DNA from: Phyto melanocephala
Lineage: Eukaryota; Arthropoda; Insecta; Diptera; Rhinophoridae
Reading direction: 5' to 3'
DNA: 64,000 bases
NCBI GenBank assembly: GCA_941918925.1
Contig: OW799235.1
Location: forward strand, 104,115,947-104,179,946
Each line of letters starts with the position of its first letter. Position 1 is the first letter of the stretch. Below are positions 47,262 through 58,780 of the stretch, one piece after another. The notes below the pieces were generated by a model. That model saw nothing but the letters and a program-made list of their open reading frames with translations, was not told where the DNA came from and ran no database searches. Made by a program: the position numbers and the translations under genes.

Positions 47262-49260
47262 AACAGTTATATGGGAGGTAGGCGTTAAAGTGGACGTGTT
47301 ACCTAAACTTTTTGGCACAGCAATTACATTGATTAGAAGGATATACGTAGCAAATTTGATCATCAAACCTCTAACTTTGGCGGTTTTATGAGCTTTTAAA
47401 TTTCATTAACGGTAAATAACGTGAAAAGTGGGCGTTATAGTAGGCGTGTCAAAGTTGATTTTGCGAATGAGTACAACTTAGGTGTTTCAATATAGCCCTT
47501 TATTATTCCAAAATCTTGATTAATAGAGAAATTATATGAATTTTAGGTAAAACGTTATATGGGAGGTGGGCGTAAAAGTGGGCGTGGCACCTTAATTTTC
47601 TGGCACAGTAATGACATTGCCTAGGGGGATATACTTAGCAAATTTGATCATCATACCTCTAATATTCGTGGTTTTATGAGCTTTTAAATTTCATTAACGG
47701 TAGATAACGTGAAAAGTGGGCGTTATAGTAGGCGTGTCAAAGTTATTTTTGCGAATGAGTACAACTTATATGTTTCAATATAGCCCTTTATTATTCCAAA
47801 ATCTTTATTAATAGAAAAATTATATTAATTTTAGCTAAAACGTTATATGGGAGGTGGGCGTAAAAGTGGGCGTGGCATATTGATTTTCCGTCACAAAAAA
47901 GCGTGTCACCAAAAAGCAAAGTGTGCAAAATTTCAGAGTCGTACATCCAATTTTGTTGCTTTTATGACGTTTTTGTTTTTAAATATACCGAAAAATACAC
48001 TGTGCGGTATAAATTTTCGTACATTTTGATCGATAACTCCTCTCCTAATGCTTAGATTTAGATAATTTTTGGGGAATAATATTGTTTTTACTCAGGAAAT
48101 ATATATTCGAAGTTTCATTAGTTATATGGGAGGTAGGCGTTAAAGTGGACGTGTCACCTAAACTTTTTGGCACAGCAATTACATTGATTAGAAGGATATA
48201 CGTAGCAAATTTGATCATCAAACCTCTAACTTTGGCGGTTTTATGAGCTTTTAAATTTCATTAACGGTAAATAACGTGAAAAGTGGGCGTTATAGTAGGC
48301 GTGTCAAAGTTGATTTTGCGAATGAGTACAACTTAGGTGTTTCAATATAGCCCTTTATTATTCCAAAATCTTGATTAATAGAGAAATTATATGAATTTTA
48401 GGTAAAACGTTATATGGGAGGTGGGCGTAAAAGTGGGCGTGGCACCTTAATTTTCTGGCACAGTAATGACATTGCCTAGGGGGATATACCTAGCAAATTT
48501 GATCATCATACCTCTAATATTCGTGGTTTTATGAGCTTTTAAATTTCATACACGGTGGATAACGTGAAAAGTGGGCGTTATAGTAGGCGTGTCAAAGTTA
48601 TTTTTGCGAATGAGTACAACTTAGGTGTTTTAATATAGCCCTTTATTTTTCCAAAATCTTTATTAATAGAGAAATTATATGAATTTTAGGTAAAACGTTA
48701 TATGGGAGGTGGGCGTAAAAGTGGGCGTGGCACCTTAATTTTCTGGCACAGTAATGACATCGCCTAGGGGGATATACTTAGCAAATTTGATCATCATACC
48801 TCTAATATTCGTGGTTTTATGAGCTTTTAAATTTCATTAACGGTAGATAACGTGAAAAGTGGGCGTTATAGTAGGCGTGTCAAAGTTATTTTTGCGAATG
48901 AGTACAACTTATATGTTTCAATATAGCCCTTTATTATTCCAAAATCTTTATTAATAGAAAAATTATATTAATTTTAGCTAAAACGTTATATGGGAGGTGG
49001 GCGTAAAAGTGGGCGTGGCATATTGATTTTCCGTCACAAAAAAGCGTGTCACCAAAAAGCAAAGTGTGCAAAATTTCAGAGTCGTACATCCAATTTTGTT
49101 GCTTTTATGACGTTTTTGTTTTTAAATATACCGAAAAATACACTGTGCGGTATAAATTTTCGTACATTTTGATCGATAACTCCTCTCCTAATGCTTAGAT
49201 TTAGATAATTTTTGGGGAATAATATTCTTTTTACTCAGGAAATATATATTCGAAGTTTTA
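47262..49260 (-). repeat. 288-bp tandem array with higher-order duplication (DINE-C core)
   Basis: Seven units, each marked on + by TTATATGGGAGGTGGGCGTA (or a variant), with GGGAGGT at 47273, 47561, 47849, 48128, 48416, 48704 and 48992: steps of 288, 288, 279, 288, 288, 288. Units 1-3 (47262-48117) are repeated as a block starting at 48118 with one extra unit. The third unit and the last, 1143 bp apart, are nearly identical and each carries the same 60-codon frame. Confidence 0.9.
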
Positions 49261-49641
49261 TTAGTCTACGTTTATGCGTTTGGACACAATTCTATTTTTT
49301 TCGATGTTCGTAGGACACGGTTTTTTCGACCTACTCTTGCTTTTCGAGCTATAACTCTCTTCCTAATATTCCGATTTAGCCCATTTTCAATACCAAACAA
49401 ACCTTGTCTATAAGAAAGATTCTGGCAAAATTTGAGCCCCCTAGCTATTTCGGTGCGACCTCTATCGTGCTTTCAACAGACGGACAGACGGACAGACGGA
49501 CGGACATAGCTAGATCGTCATCAAATCAAACCCTGATTCAGAATATATATACTTTATGGGGTCTAAAATGGATATTTCGATGTGTTACAAACGGAATGAC
49601 AAAATGAATATACCCCCACCATTTTTTTGGTGGCGGGTATA

Positions 49642-50431
49642 AAAACTAATAGAGTAAGCCAATAAGAAATATTAACAAAAAATCGATCACTAATGATATT
49701 GTATTTTACAGATCTGTAAAATTTTATAATTTTAGTTTTAATTACAGCAAACTAAAAGAGAATAAAAAAAAAAATAAACGTTTATTATACGTATGATGTT
49801 TGTTGATTCATTGGAAAGACGCCAAAAATGATTATACAATATTAAAGACTTCCATCTCTGTAGTCTTCATACGTACATAAATCTGTACATTTATATGCAT
49901 GTTTTTTTTGTTCTTTTCTGCTCTTGTGTGTATGTGTAAACATGTGAGTTCAGTTTTATGTATTCTACTGATCATTTTTAGTCGGTTCGTTGGGCGTACT
50001 GGGGATTCTTTGGTTCGACAGCAGCAACAAACATTTAGATATTTATTTGTAAGTTCGTATAGTATAGTTCGTACATTAGAGCGTACCACATTTCAAGAAA
50101 AAAAGTGAGACGGGCAACTTAGAACATAAGGTTTCTTTAAAAAAAGCTTCTAAATAAAATTAGTTTTTTTATTTTGCTGAATGTATGCGCTACCTTTAAT
50201 ATAGTTTTCGTAACATCTTTCGTAGTTGCAGTTAAATATTAAAGTCATTGACCTCAAGTACCCAGTTTTATCTACTAGAGCTTTCTTCCCACTCTCCTAG
50301 TATAAAAACCTAGCATCAGAAAATTAAAGCTCGCGAAAAAATCATCAGGCTTTAGTATTGCGATAACTAACTATATTTATTTATAAGTTTGTTGTAACTT
50401 TTGTGTTACCTAACGCAGGGGTCGCTTTTTT
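49642..50431. other. AT-rich DNA without recognised features
   Basis: Overlapping frames on both strands at 49832-50108 have no known domain. No splice-supported exon seen. Confidence 0.45.
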
Positions 50432-51205
50432 TATACCCTTCACACAGTGAAAAAAGGGTATATATAGGTTTGTCATTCCGTGTGAAATTTCTACAATTTT
50501 CATTTCCGACCCCATAAAGTATATATTTTCTGAAAGCTTATGAATAGAGGAGTCGATTAAGCCCTGACCGTCTGTCCGTCTGACCGTCTGTCCGTGTGTA
50601 TGTTGAAATCAACTTTTTGAAGCCCCCCGACATAGGTTGGACCCAGGTAAGGTATTAAAATATCAGAAATATTCGGGAGTAGATCGGTATTGAAAATCAG
50701 AAACATCGGTACATAAACAACTGAGATATGAGCAAAAACCCACGACCACCTCGATTTTCTTTTCATAAAAACAACATTACAACAACAACATACATACATA
50801 CAAACGTGTATACTGGTTAGAGAAAACGTGGCATCGAATCCCAGCTGAGGCAAAAAAATTTTTTTTTAAATTTTTTTAAAATTTTTTTTTTTAATTTTTT
50901 TTTTATTTTTTTTTTATTTTTTATTTAATATATTATATATATTTTTATTATTATTTTTTTTTATTTTTTTTTTTTTAATTTTTTTTTATTTGTTTTTTGT
51001 TTTATATATACTATATATGTATATAATAATTTTTTTTTTTTTAATTTTTTTTAAAATTTTTTTTTTTTAAATTTTTTTTTTATTTTTTATTTTTTGTTTG
51101 TTTTTTTTTAACATACATACGTGAATTTACTGTTATTGCATGACTACACGTTGTGAAGGGTATATAAGATTCGGCACGGCCGAATATAGCGCTTTTACTT
51201 GTTTT
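50432..51205 (+). mobile_element. DINE-1-like element family A, copy 7 (full length, young-looking)
   Basis: Nearly the same as copy 1 at 9.2 kb over the 5' hairpin, the GACCGTCTGTCCGTCTGACC block, GACATAGGTTGGACCCAGGT, GTGGCATCGAATCCCAGCTG and the 3' hairpin. The main difference is a shorter T/A core (about 50857-51110). The 98-codon minus frame is homologous to the 107-codon frame in copy 1. Both are products of the repeat, with no domain. Confidence 0.9.
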
Positions 51206-51293
51206 AAGTTCAATTGTCCTAAGAGACAAATTTTGGCCCCCTCGAGATAAAAGCATTAATAAAATACATTTTAATTTGCGACTGTAAATAAAA

Positions 51294-52069
51294 AACAAGT
51301 AAGAGCGCTATATTCGGCCGTCCCGAATCTTATATATCCTTCACAACGTGTAGTTATGCAATAACAGTAGTTTGCATCACCATTCATTGCATATGAAATA
51401 CGTACATACATATAAAAAACATACATATACAAAAACATCCCATTGTAAAATTATAAATTTACGTATGTAAGTTTAAAAAAAAAATAAAAAAAAAAAATAA
51501 AAAAATATTTAAAAAAAGAATTTAAAAAAAAATAAATAAAATATATACAATAAATATAAAACAAAAAAAAAAATATTGAAAAAAATAATAAAAATATAAA
51601 TAATATATTAAATAAAAAATAAATAAAAAAAAATGTAAAAAAAAAATTAAAAATAAAAAAAATTTTTTGTTTGGCTCAGCTCGGATTCGATGCCACGTTT
51701 TCTCTAACCAGTATACACGTTTGTATGTATGTATGTTGTAATGTTGTTTTTGTGAAAAAAAATCGATGTGGTCGTAGTTTTTTGCTCATATCTCAGTTGT
51801 TTATGTACCGATGTTTCTGATTTTCAATACCGATCTACTCCCGAATATTTCTGATATTTTAATACCTCACCCGGATCCAAGCGATGTCAGGGGGGCTTAA
51901 AAAAGTTGATTTCAACATACACACGGACAGACTGGCAGAGCTTAATCGACTCCCCTATTCTTAAGCTTTCAGAAAATATATACTTTATGGGGTCGGAAAT
52001 GAAAATTGTAGAAATTCCACACGGAATGACAAACCTATATATACCCTTTTTCACTGTGTGAAGGGTATA
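51294..52069 (-). mobile_element. DINE-1-like element family A, copy 8 (full length)
   Basis: Minus-strand element. The 5' end (right side) is TATACCCTTCACACAGTGAA with partner AAAGGGTATATATAGG, and it has the TTTCCGACCCCATAAAGTAT block, a short GCCAGTCTGTCCGTGTG, an A-rich core on + (51477-51665), TTGGCTCAGCTCGGATTCGA, and the 3' end (left side) with GGGACGGCCGAATATAGCGC then TCTTACTTGTTTT. It faces copy 7 tail to tail, 88 bp apart. Confidence 0.9.
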
Positions 52070-53813
52070 ATAACGAAAAACGTGAAAGGGCCACCCCTAA
52101 GTTCCGGAGTTGTTTTTAATACTTTATATTTAAAGATGTTGAACTTTTTCCGGTACACACTATTTTACTAATGTATATACAAGTTTGTTTTTGTTTCAGT
52201 TGGTAATTACTTTTTAAAAATTCCAATAAATAAGAATTATATTTAGATGCGCTTTTAAAGCAAAAGAAAATACCTATACATATGTAAACAAACTTGCATA
52301 GGTATAATGCGATAATTTTTCGATTCCCTTGTTTATATGTATTAAATTAAAAATTTATTGTATTTATAGGTAAATGAGGAGCAATTCTTCAGCCTAGATA
52401 TCCTAATATTTCTGCGAAACATATATTTAAATCACCTGAACTTGCAAGAAAACTCTTAAATTGACAACACTGACATGCGGCATTTATAAATTTCTTACGA
52501 AATGTTTATTGTAATTTCTATGCCCTACACACTAAGAAAAATAAAATTGTTTCTTGTAACATTATAATCGAACTACATACAATTACTAATGCAAATTACG
52601 TATGTATATTAAAGCCAACCAATTAAAAATTAACTGACTCAGTTCTATACTGATAGGTATAAATTAAATTATTCGAGTAGAACATAGGTATTTTACAGAA
52701 AATCGAATTACATTTCTTATAAATTTTTGTAAAGTAATTTGCAAATAAATAAAGCCACTCTTAAGTTTTATGACATCATAAAATGGTATTAAACTACTGA
52801 ACCGAATAGTTTTATAACCTAGCAAAGTAACTTTGACGCAACCGCAAACAACATGATGATTTAATCAGTACAACTATACTATAAAATCAAACATAAATTT
52901 GGCTGTTTCACTTAAAGAACGAGCGTGTGCGATTCATAATGTTATCGGCACTACCGATAAGTAGTAGTTTAAGCACAATAGAGTAAAAATATATTTTCAA
53001 AACCTTTTTGTTTGAAAGATGTAAAAATAGTAATGCCTCAGGATGTCAAAATTATTTTACTTCGTTCTAATCTGAAATTGTTTATATTTGAAGTATGTGT
53101 TAGTGGAATTTTAATTTTTAATGCTTAAAAAATATTGAACCATAAATATGTATACTATCTTGTTATATTGTGAATGGTTTTTCCTTGGCTTATTAATAAA
53201 AGAAATACATAAAGGTCAATGAATTATATTCAGAATTTATTTAATTTTATTTGATTTATCAAACAAAAAATACAGTCACATCATATAATAATGAATTTAT
53301 TTAAATTTAGAAAATTTGTAATTAAAAAAACATTTATATATTAGAGCAGAAAATTATTAATTTTAGTAGTTGCATCTATTTCGTCAAATATTTATCTAAT
53401 GTGAACATACCATAAGAGGTATTATTGTAATCATTTGTCTTTTGAACTCTGTTAATATTATTACTTTAAAATTCTGCAGAGTTAATATTTTATAAACTTC
53501 CAAAATTGTTGTTTTTTATTTGCTTGACTTTAATAATATCTGACATTATACAATACAACAAATACAACAGAAATTTATTCCATTTTCAACCCTCGTTATA
53601 ATATACTATTGGTACTATTTTTGTATGATTCTATACTATTGTATGTTTCTTTTAAGTAATTTCCTTAAAAGAAATATTTCTCATTTTGATTTTTAATATT
53701 TTTACAGCTTTGCTGATATTGGTTACTAAAAATTTTATTAATATAAAAAGTATATGTATATACAAGTAAGGTTTAATAAAATTGCCCATTCCTGATGTTG
53801 TATTAGCTTAACT
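52070..53813. other. AT-rich DNA without recognised features
   Basis: Nothing recognised in any frame; no RNA gene. Confidence 0.5.
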
Positions 53814-54128
53814 CTACGTCTTGACGAGCCATCGATTTGTTTAGACTATAACAAAACGTCGGCAGAGCAACTGTCAAAAAATTGTTCATGTTCTTTGATA
53901 TGGAGAAAACGTATAAAGAGTATTTTGTTGGTATTTTTATATGTCGTCTCTTTCTTTCATATTCAAAATGCCTTTTAATGTCAGACATCGTTGTTCGAAC
54001 AAATGTTCTGACAACGCTGTTTGAACAAGAACAAAACATCGACAACAGCGGTCCACACCAGGCAAATTCATGTGCGCACAAAAAATTGTTCGTTGTTCAA
54101 ACAAATCGATGGCTGGTGTAGACCGTAG
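53814..54128. mobile_element. MITE, family G, ~315 bp
   Basis: Left end CTACGTCTTGACGAGCCATC and right end GATGGCTGGTGTAGACCGTAG are imperfect inverted repeats. The match continues inward through ATCGATTTGTTT on both sides. The interior has GTTGTTCGAACAAATGTTCTG and further TGTTC/GAACA alternation, so it can fold extensively. No target duplication was identified. Minus and plus frames of 79-92 codons across it are products of the palindrome. Confidence 0.7.
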
Positions 54129-54262
54129 GTAATGTTTAACAAAACAACATACAACCGCTACAACAGAAGTTTTGTTCACAAGTAAGTAAACCAAAACCCT
54201 GTATTTAAAAGTAATTAAACAAAAACATTATTTAATGTACGCTGCAAAATACAGCACCTATT

Positions 54263-54266
54263 TTAC

Positions 54267-54325
<59 letters not shown>
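54263..54325. repeat. (ATT)n microsatellite
   Basis: About 20 ATT units with one interruption (TTAGTATT) near 54278. Confidence 0.95.
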
Positions 54326-54795
54326 TTTAAAATGATAAACAATTTAAGAACTCCGTAAAGTTTTTCTATAAATGGTATTTTAAGAAAACATTTTTAGTAT
54401 TAAATAATTTTTATAAAAATAGTCAAAAAATTACAAATTGTACTCTTTAAATAGTCTATAATTTATCGCAAATTATACATAAATTTATAAAACCTCTTAA
54501 AGCTTTTTTAAAAAGGCTAAAAAAAATTTGATATTTTTTTTTTAATTTTTGTCCACCACCCTACAATTTTAAAAAGGTAATTGTAAATACCTACTATTTT
54601 ATTCAGTGTTAATTGATGACCCTTGATACATTTAAGATAATATTCAAAAAGCGTATGACCTTAAAGTAACATAGGAGAGTTAGACGCAGTCGACTTCCCA
54701 AAGAACTTGGCCTTATATATACTTTTTTTGACTTACCATAATGGCTAATCTAATAAAAGGTCTAGATGTCAAAGCAAACTCACAAATTGTATACG

Positions 54796-54857
54796 ACTGG
54801 TGAAGGGTACAAAAGATTCCACACAGTCATATACAACATTCTAACTTGTTACTTGTA
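54796..54857 (+). mobile_element. 3' end remnant of a DINE-1-like element
   Basis: CTGGTGAAGGGTACAAAAGA then TTCCACACAGTCATATACAA and CATTCTAACTTGTT follow the pattern of family A/B 3' ends (GTGAAGGGTATA-AAGATTC-hairpin-TAACTTGTT). The rest of the element is not recognisable. Confidence 0.55.
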
Positions 54858-56540
54858 CATATTTATATATGTACTTCTATATTTCTTTCTTTCGTTTAAA
54901 ACGTGCTGAGCAAAGAAACAGTAAATCATTACTGTGAGAAACGTGAAAACGGCAACACACACGATCAAGTTCAAGTTTTGTTTGTTGATACATTTTGTTT
55001 TTACTATTTTTTGTTTTTTCCATCTATATACCTACATACATATACATTTTTGTTTTAGTTGTTGTTAAACTTATTTATCATTAATTTGTGTTCTATTGTC
55101 ATATCGATTTGTTATTTTTGTTTAAAAAAGAGAATAGATAAATACAAAACTTTTTTTGGTTTCCATTGCTAAGTAGAATTGCAGTAAATAAATATTGTGG
55201 TTAATGTGAACGCAATTTATTTGCACCAATTTTTTGTTTTTTGTTCAATTTATAATTACAACAAATTCAATAAAAAAAGATATAATTAATTAAGTAATGA
55301 TGCAGTACGTGTGTATAATTAAAATGTGTAAATGGTTAGTTTTTTCACTAGAAGTGTGTAAATAATTTAAATTTAATTAAGCCACAATTGCAAATAATAA
55401 AAAAAACTCTATTATTATTTTAAAAATAATTATTGTTTTAAAAAAGTATTTATTCTAGTGGCTAGACAAATAAAATACATTAAAAATAACTCTAGGCTGG
55501 AGACCAAGGTTCCTTTAAAAAACGGTGGTGGTAAAATTGCAACAACAAAACAAATACCTACCTACAATAAGTTTCTATTTCGTTTTGAAAAGAAATGTGG
55601 AAACTAGTTTAACACTGCTGATAAATAAGATAAAAAAACAAAAAGAATTGGTAAAAAATACTTAATATTACAAATAAAATTTTTTTAAACCTGCACATAC
55701 TAATTACTTTTAGCCTAAGTTAAAAGGATAAATAATAATTATGTGTATATATCTTAACATAAAAGAAAACAGATTAATGGACTCAAAAAATAATAAAATA
55801 TAAAAAAAGGAAAACATCTAACTACTTACAGCTTTTGTTTAACATAAAATCTACGATATTCCATGCCACAGTGATCAACATCTATATCTACATCTTAATA
55901 CAGTTATAGTTTACGACGTTCGATATCCTCGTAAGTGTTACCACAGTTAATAGTTCTTATGCTGATATTAATGATTAATCTTATTAAGTGGAAAATTCAT
56001 ATTCATACCTACATAAACAAACTTTTGTTTAACAAATTTTTTTAATAATTTCTCAAAACCAAATAAAAAATAAATAAACTGATTGCTCACGCGACTCAAA
56101 TTTGCAAAACTAACAGCAAAACTAATTTTGTATATTGTATATATCATATACTTACATATATTGAAGAATGAAGACAAGCAAAAAAAAAAAGAAAAACAAA
56201 TCACATAAACAAAAAACAAACGTGCAGAAATATAATATTTGTTAATAATACAAATACAGTGTCTTAGTAAAGTATTTTGATACAAGAATTTAATTATTTT
56301 TATATACAAACAAATGTCTAATGTAATTAGAGAAAATTTAATTTTCTTAATTTAATATATTTAACTTTAAGGGAAGAAGTTTTTATCTAAACGCTTACAT
56401 ATTTGTAAAAACTACTAGATATATAGAAATTCGAAAATGATCAAAAATTTTAAGATTTGCCTATAAGGAAATGAAAATATTTTGTTAATTGTTCATAACC
56501 TGCATATTTAAGGAAAACACAAAGAAAAAATGCCACCTAC
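54858..56540. other. AT-rich DNA without recognised features
   Basis: The 113-codon minus frame at 55968-56309 is Phe/Ile/Lys/Tyr-rich with no motif. Nothing else recognised. Confidence 0.5.
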
Positions 56541-57602
56541 ACTTTTTTCGGCCGAATCTGAAATAACGCTTCACCATCTTGTACGTAGTTTAGCCTAGAT
56601 TTCATTTTTCTTTTTTATTTCAAATACCAAATCTGATTTTGAATTTTTACATGCAAAGTTAGTTGAATTTCACTAGTCAAGCCCTTTCATTTATAAACAA
56701 TTCTATCTGCCATTATGTTTAGAGCACCATCTTGGGTTTTAACTTTTTCACAGTTTACTGCATGCTATTGGTCAAGCTCTTTTATTTGATACCCATATCG
56801 TGGGAGTTAAAGGGGCATAGCCGTAATTACTATATTTGACCATTTTTTCCACCATTTTATTTGAATTTTGATACCAAAATTTTACTTAGTAGATTTGACT
56901 CATATATAAATTAATTAAACGCCATTTTGTAGTGCCGGCCTCCTTAAATTTAAAATTTGTTCTAGTGTCTTTTATTATGCTAGTCAAGCCCTTTCTTTTG
57001 AAACCCATATCGTTCCTTTCTGTTGTCCAAAAGCTAAAAAAACCGATTTTCATTTAAATTTTAGTTTTTCTCAGCAGTAATTTTTGAGACTTCGTTCTGT
57101 ATTATAATGTCTCTAACATGTCTAAAAGTAAATTAGAAGCTTAAATAATTTGATATATTTAAAAAATATCTCTATTTTTCATAATCATTTTTGCTTATAA
57201 CTTTGCCGGTTAGTAATCAATTTTTCCAAAATTTTTTAAAAATATCGCTAAAGGCATATTGTACCTATGAATAGTAACAAATGTCTCTATAAAATAAAAT
57301 TTTGATATTTGTGGTAAAAATATGAGAAAAAAATGCGGTAGTCGTGTTCGTTTGCTCATATCTCAGAAAGTTATGGTCGATATTTGCAAATTATTGAAAT
57401 CAAATGATACCACATATAGATCTGAGTAACATGTGGGGAATTCTAAAAGTTGATTTCAACCAACACACGGAAAGACGGACAGGCGGTCACAGCTTAAACA
57501 ACTCCCCTAGTCATATTCTTTCAGAAAATATATACTTTATGGGGTTGAAAATGAAAATTGTAAAAATTAGAAACGAAATGAGCACCATAGGTGAAGGGTA
57601 GA
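56541..57602 (-). mobile_element. DINE-1-like element family B, copy 4
   Basis: The 5' end on minus (right side) reads TACCCTTCACCTATGGTGCT, then CATTTCGTTTCTAATTT, CAACCCCATAAAGTATATAT and GACCGCCTGTCCGTCTTTCC. The body carries units with 'GATATGGGTATCAAATAAAA' and 'GATGGTGC'-type motifs. The 3' end (left) is CAAGATGGTGAAGCGTTATT, then TCAGATTCGGCCGAAAAAAG. The final CTTACTTGTT is degraded. Confidence 0.7.
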
Positions 57603-58780
57603 ATTAACCCATTAGTGCATCAATTTTTTTCTTAACTAGTACTATATATTAAGGGCCATTATTACAATTTGGCATTAGTTAAAGGTAGGATTGTATAAGT
57701 CGGATAAAAAGTTAACTGGATAAACTGTTTTTCGTCAAACAAATTCCTACCTTTACCTAACCGCAAGTTTAAAAAGTAGCTGATTATTATTTCTTTCCAA
57801 AAATTTTTTTTATACAAAAGAATGAGTTGTAAATGAAAGTACCGAAATAAATAAAAGTTGTTAACGAAAGCAATATTTTGTAGAAAAAGTAAATATCGTA
57901 TTTTTTATTTGTTTATGAAAATAGCTTGAGTATTCTAAGTTACTTTAAAACTTTGATTTGACATCTTAACTGTCAAAATACTTTGTCGTTTCACTGCAAA
58001 TTTTTAAATAACTATAATTTTCTTATGTATATCATTTGTTTTTTGTTTCGTAAAGTGTAAATTCTGTTGATAATTTCAGTTTTTATGTTCATATAGGTAT
58101 ATATATGTACATATAAGTATATACATATGCAAATAGTTTTACATATTTGTTAAATTTTATATTTAGAAATAAAATTACAACAATTCCCTATATACTTACG
58201 TACGATAATGGTGAGTAATATTTGTTTTTAACTCATATTTTTGTCGCTTACATTTTTTTAATATATGTTTACTGTAAACAGTGAACCCTTTATAATCGAA
58301 TTTTATGGGTTACCGAAAAAAAGCTTTAGAATGATGTTTTTGAATAAGAGCACATATCAGTGGATGTTAGCAATCATTTTTTATTTTACTAGTTAAAAAA
58401 TAATAGGAAAATATACAAAAATAATTTTTCGTTTTAAAGTCATAAAAAATAATTAGTCAATTTAAATTTTTGTTAAAAAGGATACAAAAATTGTGTTTTA
58501 TATTACTAAAGACATCTTGAAATAACTAAACTTTAATGCAGCAAAAGAGGAAAAGAAACAGTGAAACACACAAATTTTTATACACATTATTAATGCGTTA
58601 TTACTTTATGTTTGATAATAGAGTAAAAACTATATTCTTGAGACATTTAATAAATATTGATATTATTGAGGTTTTACTGTACTTTACTGTTGCAGAATTA
58701 AATATGTTTGTAAAAAGGTGAAAGAATTTTATTTCAGTAATTGTGGAATGGTGAAATATTTGTGTAGCTTTGAAATATTT
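57603..58780. other. AT-rich DNA without recognised gene
   Basis: An ATG directly followed by a good splice-donor-like GTGAGTAATA lies at 58207-58219. It was noted and not called. The frame at 58536-58721 shows no domain. Confidence 0.4.

Larger units (their letters stand above)
46386..49641 (-). mobile_element. DINE-1-like element family C, copy 2, expanded by 288-bp tandem units
   Basis: The 5' end on the minus strand (right side) reads TATACCCGCCACCAAAAAAA with its hairpin partner GGTGGGGGTATATTC, then TTTTAGACCCCATAAAGTAT and a TCCGTCCGTCTGTCCGTCTG block. The body is a tandem array (47262-49260). The 3' end (left side) reads TTGGTGGTGGGTATAAAAGA, GCACAGCCGAATATAGTGCT and CTTACTTGTT. A mariner relic is inserted near 46536. 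At 3.26 kb it is much longer than a standard DINE element because of the array. Confidence 0.8.

Noticed and set aside
47847..48029. Identical 60-codon frames at 47847-48029 and 48990-49172
   Set aside because: Identity comes from the 1143-bp higher-order duplication of the DINE-C array. No domain and no codon bias.
58200..58225. ATG followed by GTGAGTAATA, a possible first exon end with splice donor
   Set aside because: A single motif in AT-rich DNA is expected by chance. No upstream promoter or downstream acceptor/exon recognised.
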